DNA of 5,374 nt from assembly GCA_011048585.1 (NCBI GenBank), contig DSDS01000123.1, forward strand, positions 1 to 5,374, given 5' to 3'. Position numbers and translations under genes: made by a program. The notes under the pieces were generated by a model that searched no databases, had not been told where the DNA came from, and saw nothing but the letters and a program-made list of their open reading frames with translations. This DNA is from Desulfurivibrio alkaliphilus (GTDB taxonomy: Bacteria > Desulfobacterota > Desulfobulbia > Desulfobulbales > Desulfurivibrionaceae). Positions 1-5,374 of this stretch are shown here, piece by piece (positions within the stretch are counted from its first letter, which is position 1; the number at the start of each line of letters is the position of its first letter).

Positions 1-150
1 GCGGTGACCGCCTATCACGCTGAACGGGGGGAATATCCGGAGAGCCTGGCACTGCTGGAGCCGGACTACCTGCCGGCCTTGCCGGAGTTCGCCCCCCCCT
101 TTGAGTTGAGCTGGCAGCCCCCCGATTTACGCTTGCTGCGGGTCCACTGA
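1..150 (+). CDS. C-terminal end of an unidentified protein (5' part outside the window)
   Basis: An open frame runs from the first base to a TGA at 148-150, giving 49 residues. It contains the pattern AYHAERGEYPESL followed by LEPDYLPALP. This 'Y..G.YP.SL..L.P.YLP.LP' pattern recurs in the soluble parts of pilin-like/GspG-type proteins and in many uncharacterised exported proteins, where it follows one N-terminal hydrophobic helix. That helix would lie outside the window, so the assignment rests on the pattern alone. The remaining residues are proline-rich with a WQPPDLRLLRVH end. The gene reads toward tRNA-Pro and ends 82 nt before it, with a small GC hairpin and a T run in between. The frame is well supported by GC-rich third positions; the function is not established. 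Confidence 0.6.
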   Translation, partial: AVTAYHAERGEYPESLALLEPDYLPALPEFAPPFELSWQPPDLRLLRVH

Positions 151-158
151 TCGGCCCC

Positions 159-178
159 CGCCCCACCGGGCGCCTTTT
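159..178 (+). terminator. weak hairpin terminator after the left-edge gene
   Basis: CGCCC (159-163) pairs with GGGCG (168-172) around a CACC loop, followed by CC and TTTT (175-178). The stem is only 5 bp and the T run is short, so termination may be partial. Its place, 8 nt after the stop codon and just before the tRNA promoter, fits a gene-end terminator. Confidence 0.4.
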
Positions 179-181
179 CCC

Positions 182-210
182 TTGACCCCGGCTGGTTCGG
201 GTGCTATTTA
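182..210 (+). promoter_or_regulatory. sigma-70 promoter of tRNA-Pro
   Basis: TTGACC (182-187) and TATTTA (205-210) are separated by exactly 17 nt. They match the -35 and -10 consensus at 5 and 4 of 6 positions. Transcription would start near 217, about 16 nt before the mature tRNA. The bases just after the -10 are GGGGG, a GC-rich discriminator of the kind linked to stringent control of stable RNA genes. The growth-rate control is inferred. Confidence 0.75.
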
Positions 211-232
211 GGGGGATTGCTTGCCGTGCCGT

Positions 233-309
233 CGGGGCGTGGCGCAGTCTGGTAGCGCGCCTGCCTTGGGAGCAGGAGGCCGGAGGTTCGAATCCTCTCG
301 CCCCGACCA
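233..309 (+). tRNA. tRNA-Pro (anticodon UGG)
   Basis: The 77-nt cloverleaf folds completely. The acceptor stem is CGGGGCG (233-239) with CGCCCCG (299-305). The D stem is GCGC/GCGC (242-245, 255-258). The anticodon stem is CCTGC/GCAGG (260-264, 272-276) around a loop with TGG at 267-269. The T stem is GGAGG/CCTCT (282-286, 294-298, one G-U pair) with a TTCGAAT loop. The discriminator is A306 and CCA is encoded at 307-309. It decodes proline CCN codons, chiefly CCA and CCG. It stands alone, with its own promoter upstream and no second tRNA in view. Its 3' end abuts a pyrimidine tract and a possible gene remnant, which matters because tRNA 3' ends are common integration sites. Confidence 0.97.
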
Positions 310-342
310 TTTTCCCCTTTTCTCCTCTTCCCCCTTTTCTCC
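310..342 (+). repeat. 33-nt homopyrimidine tract with near mirror symmetry
   Basis: Every base from 310 to 342 is C or T. Reading outward from the CC at 324-325, both sides run TCT, a few T, four or five C, then TTTT, so the tract is an imperfect mirror repeat. The TTTT runs at 310-313 and 318-321, immediately after the tRNA CCA, may also help release the tRNA transcript, though no GC hairpin precedes them. Confidence 0.6.
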
Positions 343-480
343 GCTTTGGGTCGCGATCTGGTGGGCCTCTTCCTCCCGCAAATCCACGCCGCCGGCCACC
401 CGCAGCGGCCAGCCCATAATGGCCGCCAGGGTGTGGCGGGTCAACCGCCGGTAAAAAGCGGGGTCAGTGGAAGTTGACAT
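310..480 (-). pseudogene. possible 5' remnant of a lost gene, perhaps a sensor kinase
   Basis: On the minus strand an ATG at 480 opens a frame that overlaps the last 17 nt of the AI-2E permease gene. It begins with residues resembling DPAFYRRLTRHTL. Sensor histidine kinases of deltaproteobacteria often start with a similar 'YYR.LTR..L' stretch before their first membrane helix; this is from memory and not searched. Here the hydrophobic helix never comes. The frame turns into charged residues encoded by the polypurine complement of 310-342, then runs antisense through tRNA-Pro, where it gives the familiar artefact GREDSNLRPPAPKAG. No clear Shine-Dalgarno precedes it. It may be a truncated gene end or simply chance coding, and the boundaries are approximate. 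Confidence 0.3.
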
Positions 481-1546
481 TTTTCACGTAACGGTCGTAG
501 CTGCTCTGGTAGATCTCCGCCAGGGTGAGAAAGGCGGTGATGATCAGCGGCCCGTAGATAATCCCGAGGAAGCCGAAGGCGCTCAACCCGCCGATAATGC
601 TAAGGAAAACCAGCAGGGTGTGCATCTTGACCCGGCTGCCCACCAGTTTGGGTTTGAGAAGATATTCGATGGTGATGGTGATCACCCCGTAGAGGGCCAG
701 GATGATGAATGCCTCAGCCAGGCCGCCCTTGAATCCGAGCAAGAGGGCGGCGGGCACCAGGATCAGGCCGATGCCGAAGATGGGCAGAAAGGCCAGCACC
801 GCCATGATCGACCCCCAAAGGACCGGCGGTCCCAGGGAGAAAACCACGAAGATGATCCCCCCCAGCACCCCCTGGATCAGGGCGCAGATCCCGTTGCCGA
901 TCAGCACCGCCCCGGTGATCTCGTCGAACTTGGCGAACAGGCGCCGCTTCTGGTCGTCGGGCAGGGGAGAGAGCCGCAGGATATAGTTCAGCAGCCGGTC
1001 ATGCTCGATAAGCAGGAAGAAGATGGTCAGGATCATCAGGAAAAAACTGAAGAAGAACATCATGATGTTGGCGGCCCAGCTGCTGGCCTGGTTGTATAGG
1101 AACAATCCCACCACCCGGGCCAGCTCGGCCAGGGCTCGGCTGATGTTGTCCGGTTCCAGGGAAAAACCGAGCAGGGCGGCGGTCTCCTGGAGCCGCACGA
1201 AAAGGGGGCTTTCCTGGAAAGCCCGGAGTTTGAGGCCGAGGTTGGCCCCGGCTCCCCGCCCCCACTCATAGAGGTTCTGGGCCTCCTGGGCCAGGGCGAA
1301 GACAAAGAAAACCAGGGGAACAAAGACCAGCAGCACCACCAGGGTGCAGGTGAGCAGCGAGGCGAAAAAGTCGGGCAGCTTGCGGTTGAGCAGGTTGTAG
1401 ATCGGTCGAAAGATGCTGGTCAGCAGATAGGAGAGGATCAGGATGGAGAGAAAGGGCCAGAGCAGGCGCCCCACCAGCAGGATGGAGATCAGAAAAAGGA
1501 TCAGAAAGTAGCCCATCACCATGGGGGATGGCGGGTTTTCTTGCAC
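464..1546 (-). CDS. AI-2E family transporter (PerM/YdiK-type permease)
   Basis: This 360-residue inner-membrane protein has several strongly hydrophobic segments, including about 10-45, 60-88, 160-185 and 220-345. The family layout is visible: two N-terminal helices, a soluble amphipathic stretch (about 88-150), then a helical C-terminal block. That block holds the conserved ICALIQGVLGGIIF, a GPPVLWG turn, LKPKLVG (297-303), KMHTLLVFLSIIGGL and FGFLGIIYGPLI (324-335). The length is usual for the family. Members export small molecules: TqsA is linked to autoinducer-2, others act in Na+/H+ antiport, and the substrate here cannot be read from sequence. I chose GTG at 1546 because AGGTGA (complement of 1552-1557) lies 5 nt upstream. 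An in-frame GTG at 1555 would add three residues but sits inside that Shine-Dalgarno. The gene diverges from ilvE, and its 3' end is overlapped by a possible gene remnant. Confidence 0.9.
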   Translation of the reverse strand: MQENPPSPMVMGYFLILFLISILLVGRLLWPFLSILILSYLLTSIFRPIYNLLNRKLPDFFASLLTCTLVVLLVFVPLVFFVFALAQEAQNLYEWGRGAGANLGLKLRAFQESPLFVRLQETAALLGFSLEPDNISRALAELARVVGLFLYNQASSWAANIMMFFFSFFLMILTIFFLLIEHDRLLNYILRLSPLPDDQKRRLFAKFDEITGAVLIGNGICALIQGVLGGIIFVVFSLGPPVLWGSIMAVLAFLPIFGIGLILVPAALLLGFKGGLAEAFIILALYGVITITIEYLLKPKLVGSRVKMHTLLVFLSIIGGLSAFGFLGIIYGPLIITAFLTLAEIYQSSYDRYVKNVNFH

Positions 1547-1631
1547 GGAAATCACCTGCCCTGCGGTTTAAGGAGAGAGTCAGTCACCTACTCTACCTAA
1601 TATCGAACTGCTCTGCCAAGCGAAATAAATT

Positions 1632-1650
1632 GTTTCAATGGTCCTGAAAC
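1632..1650. promoter_or_regulatory. operator-like inverted repeat upstream of ilvE
   Basis: GTTTCA (1632-1637) and TGAAAC (1645-1650) form a perfect 6-bp dyad with a 7-nt spacer. It overlaps the -35 position of the proposed ilvE promoter and ends 5 nt before its -10. That is the usual place for a repressor or class II activator site. The regulator is unknown. The site lies between divergent genes, so it could act on both. Confidence 0.45.
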
Positions 1651-1661
1651 TTCGTTATATT
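1633..1661 (+). promoter_or_regulatory. candidate sigma-70 promoter of ilvE
   Basis: The -10 candidate TATATT (1656-1661) matches 5 of 6 consensus positions. With a 17-nt spacer the -35 is TTTCAA (1633-1638), a weak match at 3 of 6, so the promoter may need an activator. The predicted start is near 1668, giving a leader of about 55 nt before the ATG. Confidence 0.45.
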
Positions 1662-1678
1662 GCGCTCTATTTTTGATC

Positions 1679-1694
1679 CCCCGTCGGACCGGGG
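1679..1694 (+). other. short hairpin in the ilvE leader
   Basis: CCCCG (1679-1683) pairs with CGGGG (1690-1694) around a 6-nt loop, between the predicted transcript start and the Shine-Dalgarno (1705-1711). No T run follows, so it is not a terminator. I see no leader peptide rich in Ile, Leu or Val codons that would suggest classical attenuation. It may simply stabilise the mRNA 5' end. Confidence 0.35.
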
Positions 1695-1722
1695 CATGAC
1701 CTTTAAGGGAGCGGGTTGCACA

Positions 1723-2790
1723 ATGGACATCAGAATGGAAACGGTACCGCCGGCCCAACGCAAGGCCAAGCCGGACGAAAAAGCGCTTGGTTTCGGGCGG
1801 ATCTTTACCGACCACATGTTTGTTATGGCGTATACCGCCGACCGGGGCTGGCACGATCCCCACGTCCGTCCCTACGGCCACTTCTCCCTGGATCCGGCGG
1901 CCATGGTCCTCCACTACGGTCAGGCGATCTTCGAGGGGCTGAAGGCTTATCGGGGGGAAGATAATGGTATCCGTCTCTTCCGACCCCAGGCCAATCTGGA
2001 GCGGATGAACCGCTCCGCCACCCGGATGTGCATGCCCAGCTTGCCCCAGGATACCGCCCTGGCCGGACTCCAGGCCCTGATCAAAGTTGATTCCGACTGG
2101 GTACCCAGGGCCCAGGGAGCCACCCTTTATATCCGGCCGACCATGGTGGCCACCGAGGCCGGACTGGGAGTGCGCCCGGCCAAGGAGTATCTCTTCTTTA
2201 TCATCCTGAGCCCGGTGGGGGCTTACTACCCCGAAGGGTTCAACCCGGTGAAGATCTTTGTCACCGACACTTACGTGCGGGCGGTGGCCGGTGGGGTGGG
2301 CGAGGCCAAAACCGCCGGCAACTACGCGGCCAGCATCATGGCGGCGGTGGAGGCCCAAAAGCAGGGATTCACCCAAGTGTTGTGGCTGGATGCCTGCGAG
2401 CGTCGCTATGTGGAGGAAGTGGGAACCATGAACATCTTCTTCGTGCTGGGCGACCGGATCGTCACCCCACCCCTTTCCGGCAGTATTCTGCCGGGGATCA
2501 CCCGGGAATCGGTGCTGCAGCTGCTGGGCGATTGGGGCCTGGCCGTGGAGGAGCGGCCCATCACCATCGATGAGGTCCTGGCCGCCAACGAGCGGGGCGA
2601 GTTGCGCGAAGTCTTCGGCACCGGTACCGCCGCGGTAATTTCGCCGGTGGGTTCGCTCCACTACAAGGGGCAGGACTGTCTGATTAACGGTGGCAAGACC
2701 GGCGAGCTGGCCCAAAGATTGTTTAACGAGTTGACCGCCATCCAGTACGGCCGCAAGGCGGACCCCCACCAGTGGGTCCTTCGCCTGTAG
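1723..2790 (+). CDS. ilvE: branched-chain amino-acid aminotransferase, type II (class IV, PLP)
   Basis: This cytosolic PLP enzyme transfers the amino group between glutamate and 2-oxo acids in the last step of valine, leucine and isoleucine synthesis, and the first step of their breakdown. The 355 residues match the type II (long) family, which typically opens with MDI..E..P and FGRIFTDHMFVM, as here. The PLP Schiff-base lysine is Lys196 in GGVGEAKTAGNYAAS. The complete class-IV signature spans Glu232 to Arg261: EVGTMNIF, then IVT, then LPGITR. A GTGTAAVISPVGSL block near the C terminus belongs to the phosphate-binding region. The ATG at 1723 is chosen because AAGGGAG lies at 1705-1711 and because homologues start with this MDI motif. 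Opening the frame at 1660 would add 21 unrelated residues that overlap the -10 box. It appears to be a single-gene unit. Confidence 0.95.
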   Translation: MDIRMETVPPAQRKAKPDEKALGFGRIFTDHMFVMAYTADRGWHDPHVRPYGHFSLDPAAMVLHYGQAIFEGLKAYRGEDNGIRLFRPQANLERMNRSATRMCMPSLPQDTALAGLQALIKVDSDWVPRAQGATLYIRPTMVATEAGLGVRPAKEYLFFIILSPVGAYYPEGFNPVKIFVTDTYVRAVAGGVGEAKTAGNYAASIMAAVEAQKQGFTQVLWLDACERRYVEEVGTMNIFFVLGDRIVTPPLSGSILPGITRESVLQLLGDWGLAVEERPITIDEVLAANERGELREVFGTGTAAVISPVGSLHYKGQDCLINGGKTGELAQRLFNELTAIQYGRKADPHQWVLRL

Positions 2791-2865
2791 CCGGCGCCGT
2801 TGCCACATCTATCTGGCCTGATTTTCTTTATTTTCTTTTATTGAAAATTTTTTTGGCGCCCGCTC

Positions 2866-2892
2866 TTGATTTTTGCAAAGGGCGTGCATAGT
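2866..2892 (+). promoter_or_regulatory. tentative groESL promoter
   Basis: TTGATT (2866-2871) and CATAGT (2887-2892) each match the sigma-70 consensus at 4 of 6 positions, but the spacer is a short 15 nt. A 17-nt spacer would use the poorer TAGTGT (2889-2894). The preceding C makes CTTGATT, similar to a sigma-32 -35, but no CCCCAT-like -10 lies at the right distance. An AT-rich stretch (2819-2854) just upstream could act as an UP element. No CIRCE repeat is seen between 2791 and 2997. Confidence 0.3.
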
Positions 2893-2896
2893 GTTT

Positions 2897-2922
2897 GCCG
2901 CGTCCGGTACTCGGCGCGCGGC
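2897..2922 (+). other. GC-rich hairpin at the 5' end of the groESL leader
   Basis: GCCGCG (2897-2902) pairs with CGCGGC (2917-2922) around a 14-nt loop. With the tentative promoter this would lie at or just after the transcript start, about 75 nt ahead of the groES Shine-Dalgarno. It could be a 5' stabilising stem. It does not cover the ribosome site, so a simple RNA thermometer is not indicated. Confidence 0.35.
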
Positions 2923-2958
2923 GTCGGCTGCCGGCTTGTTATTCATGCAACTGATCAC

Positions 2959-2969
2959 TTAATCATTAA
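2959..2969. promoter_or_regulatory. 11-bp palindrome in the groES leader
   Basis: TTAAT (2959-2963) and ATTAA (2965-2969) form a perfect dyad about the C at 2964, with a TGATCA palindrome at 2952-2957 just before it. It lies 18 nt before the Shine-Dalgarno. It could be a repressor site in place of CIRCE, or a chance AT-rich palindrome. Confidence 0.25.
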
Positions 2970-2997
2970 CCAGATCAACGTAAGACGGAGGTAGTCC

Positions 2998-3288
2998 ATG
3001 AAAATTCGGCCATTGAATGATCGAATTCTGGTCAAGAGACTGGAGGAAGAGCAGAAAACCAAGGGTGGCATTATCATCCCCGACACCGCCAAGGAGAAGC
3101 CGGCGGAGGGCACGGTGGTCGCCGTGGGCAGCGGACGTCACAACGAAAAGGGCGAGCGGGTGCCGGTGGAGCTGAAGGCCGGAGACCGGGTGCTGTTTTC
3201 CAAGTACGGCGGCACCGAGGTGAAGATCGATGGCGAAGAGTTCCTGATCATGCGCGAGGATGACATTCTCGGCGTGGTGGAAAACTAA
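2998..3288 (+). CDS. groES: co-chaperonin GroES (Cpn10)
   Basis: GroES forms a heptameric lid that binds the ATP-loaded GroEL ring and encloses cytosolic substrate proteins for folding. The 96 residues have the usual bacterial length. The cpn10 signature is at the N terminus (IRPLNDRILVKRLEE, residues 3-17). The mobile loop follows (about 17-32) with its hydrophobic GGIII tripeptide (25-27), which docks onto the GroEL apical domain. The rest is the beta-barrel with GTVVAVGSG, a KAGDRVLFSKYGG stretch and a FLIMREDDILGVV end. The start is fixed by GGAGGT at 2987-2992, 5 nt before the ATG. It is the first gene of the two-gene groESL operon, with groEL 33 nt downstream. Confidence 0.98.
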   Translation: MKIRPLNDRILVKRLEEEQKTKGGIIIPDTAKEKPAEGTVVAVGSGRHNEKGERVPVELKAGDRVLFSKYGGTEVKIDGEEFLIMREDDILGVVEN

Positions 3289-3321
3289 AAAGCAACCCAA
3301 GTTTCTGAAGGAGAAAAAGAT

Positions 3322-4977
<1,656 letters not shown>

Positions 4978-4991
4978 GAAGCCTTTTTTGC

Positions 4992-5008
4992 CGTCAAGAC
5001 GTTTGACG
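4992..5008 (+). other. small stem-loop just after groEL
   Basis: CGTCAA (4992-4997) pairs with TTGACG (5003-5008) around a 5-nt loop. No T run follows, so it is not a terminator by itself. It lies between the groEL stop and the main terminator and could protect the 3' end of the mRNA or be a chance stem. Confidence 0.3.
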
Positions 5009-5013
5009 CACCG

Positions 5014-5059
5014 GCCCCGGCGACACGGCTACCCTGCCTTGTCGCCGGGGCTTTTTTTT
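5014..5059 (+). terminator. strong rho-independent terminator of groESL
   Basis: GCCCCGGCGACA (5014-5025) pairs perfectly with TGTCGCCGGGGC (5040-5051), 12 bp. After one mismatch, GGC/GCC (5027-5029, 5036-5038) extends the stem to a 6-nt loop. Eight T follow at 5052-5059. It starts 37 nt after the groEL stop. Confidence 0.95.
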
Positions 5060-5085
5060 GCTGGTCGCCGTAAACTATTCTCGTC

Positions 5086-5116
5086 ACGCCCTTGGCTCTG
5101 TGTCGGGGCGTTTTTT
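5086..5116 (+). terminator. second, back-up terminator
   Basis: ACGCCC (5086-5091) pairs with GGGCGT (5106-5111) around a 14-nt loop, followed by TTTTT (5112-5116) after the stem's closing T. It is weaker than the first and lies 26 nt beyond it. Together they would block groESL read-through into the unit starting at the right edge. Confidence 0.6.
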
Positions 5117-5130
5117 GGGCTATCTGAATT

Positions 5131-5138
5131 GTTGTAAC
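5131..5138. promoter_or_regulatory. GTT-NN-AAC palindrome, copy 1
   Basis: GTTGTAAC, a GTT/AAC dyad with a 2-nt centre. Its centre is about 170 nt before the predicted sigma-54 transcript start. It is the first of three similar sites spaced 48 and 52 nt apart. Its flanking bases do not pair, unlike those of the other two. Confidence 0.35.
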
Positions 5139-5143
5139 CTCGT

Positions 5144-5180
5144 GTGACAAAAAGTGTCAGCACCTGACTTTTTTTGTCGT
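5144..5180. terminator. long stem-loop with A-rich and T-rich arms, possible bidirectional terminator
   Basis: GTCAG (5156-5160) pairs with CTGAC (5164-5168) around a CAC loop. Beyond one T-T mismatch and a G-U pair, AAAAA and TTTTT continue the stem, followed by GAC/GTC (5146-5148, 5176-5178) and two G-U pairs. The inner stem is followed by seven T on the plus strand and, after two bases, five T on the minus strand, so it could stop transcription from either side. The GC part is short, so its strength is uncertain. Confidence 0.5.
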
Positions 5181-5187
5181 TTCAACG
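5178..5187. promoter_or_regulatory. GTT-NN-AAC palindrome, copy 2
   Basis: CGTT-TC-AACG is a perfect 4-bp dyad around TC. Its centre lies about 122 nt before the predicted sigma-54 start, within the usual range for enhancer-binding protein sites. It shares the core GTTTCAAC with copy 3. Confidence 0.45.
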
Positions 5188-5229
5188 TGCTTTTTGTCTT
5201 ACATTTTTTGCCACGCCAGAAACGCTGCT

Positions 5230-5239
5230 TGTTTCAACA
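5230..5239. promoter_or_regulatory. GTT-NN-AAC palindrome, copy 3
   Basis: TGTT-TC-AACA is a perfect 4-bp dyad with the same GTTTCAAC core as copy 2, which lies 52 nt (about five helical turns) upstream. Its centre is about 70 nt before the predicted sigma-54 start. The change of flanks from C/G to T/A keeps the symmetry, as expected for a protein-binding dyad. Confidence 0.45.
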
Positions 5240-5278
5240 TCCCTGGATAACACCAAAAAAAGCAAAAATAATCAGGCA

Positions 5279-5294
5279 TGGCACCTTTTTTGCT
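5279..5294 (+). promoter_or_regulatory. sigma-54 (RpoN) promoter reading off the right edge
   Basis: TGGCACC and TTGCT are arranged as in the sigma-54 consensus TGGCACG-N4-TTGCW. The invariant GG (5280-5281) and GC (5292-5293) are spaced so the second G and the C are 12 nt apart (-24/-12). Only the seventh base departs from consensus. Transcription would start near 5305, with no start codon and gene convincingly visible before 5374. Sigma-54 promoters need an ATP-driven enhancer-binding activator, and three upstream palindromes are candidate sites. GGCACC (5280-5285) and GGTGCC (5303-5308) also form a dyad across the promoter. Confidence 0.75.
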
Positions 5295-5304
5295 AACAAA
5301 ATGG

Positions 5305-5374
5305 TGCCGCGGACAAGTGCTATTCCCAGCAAAGGGCATTATGGGGCTAAGCCCATCTGGGAAGAGTGGGGGAA
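5305..5374 (+). other. start of an untranslated leader, possibly structured, cut by the window end
   Basis: These 70 nt follow the predicted sigma-54 start. CCCAG (5325-5329) can pair with CTGGG (5357-5361), enclosing GGGC-TAA-GCCC (5344-5354), so a two-stem fold is possible. A G-rich stretch follows to the edge. No convincing Shine-Dalgarno plus start codon is seen. It could be an ordinary leader, or the 5' part of a regulatory RNA that cannot be named from this fragment. Confidence 0.3.

Noticed and set aside
208..330. Antisense reading frame through tRNA-Pro giving GREDSNLRPPAPKAG
   Set aside because: This peptide is a well-known artefact of translating the complement of a tRNA gene; the cloverleaf explains the sequence.
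467..1099. 210-codon plus-strand frame opposite the permease
   Set aside because: The translation is Asp/Gln/Glu/Gly-rich low-complexity sequence, as expected for the complement of hydrophobic membrane codons; the permease motifs are clear.
1660..1722. Upstream ATG extension of ilvE by 21 codons
   Set aside because: The added residues are not typical of the family, the ATG overlaps the likely -10 box, and a Shine-Dalgarno serves the ATG at 1723.
1597..2808. 403-codon minus-strand open frame opposite ilvE
   Set aside because: It mirrors the ilvE codons of a GC-rich gene, has no recognisable domain, and its protein is low in hydrophobic core patterns. ilvE has complete catalytic motifs.
2819..2854. 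AT-rich stretch as a replication origin or horizontally acquired fragment
   Set aside because: It is only about 35 nt long, has no DnaA boxes, and sits where an UP element or promoter-proximal AT tract is expected.
5202..5219. Second sigma-54-like site on the minus strand (TGGCGTGGCA)
   Set aside because: The GC element does not fall 12 nt from the GG in either register.
5320..5374. c-di-GMP or cobalamin riboswitch
   Set aside because: The GCAAAGGGC stretch is suggestive of the first, but the tetraloop and receptor segments are not visible; the second lacks its conserved core within the window.

Overview
The window looks like a GC-rich (roughly 60%) Gram-negative chromosome. The type II branched-chain aminotransferase, the AI-2E family permease and the groESL pair read like those of deltaproteobacteria (Desulfobacterota, possibly the Desulfobulbales/Desulfurivibrio side). 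That placement comes from recalled sequence flavour, not a search. Most of the content is housekeeping; the less ordinary parts are the intergenic regions.

Left part (1-463): the last 49 codons of a gene that enters from outside (1-150), a small terminator-like hairpin, then tRNA-Pro(UGG) at 233-309 with its own well-formed sigma-70 promoter. Directly after the tRNA is a 33-nt pure pyrimidine tract. Next is a short minus-strand reading frame (about 310-480) that may be the broken 5' end of a lost gene, overlapping the end of the next gene.

Middle part (464-2790): an AI-2E/PerM-type membrane permease on the minus strand and a type II branched-chain amino-acid aminotransferase (ilvE) on the plus strand. 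They diverge from a 176-nt gap that holds a likely ilvE promoter, an operator-like dyad and a leader hairpin.

Right part (2791-4977): a 207-nt regulatory gap, then groES and groEL 33 nt apart, each with a strong Shine-Dalgarno, forming the chaperonin operon. GroES caps the GroEL double ring, in which cytosolic proteins fold at the cost of ATP. I see no CIRCE element upstream.

Right edge (4978-5374): about 400 nt without a gene but full of signals. Two rho-independent terminators end groESL. They are followed by a long A/T-armed stem-loop, three GTT-NN-AAC palindromes about 50 nt apart, and a near-consensus sigma-54 promoter (5279-5294) pointing right. The start of a possibly structured leader then runs off the window. 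The most interesting reading is that a sigma-54/enhancer-activated transcription unit begins here and its first gene lies just beyond the right edge. No wholly new multi-gene system is visible.
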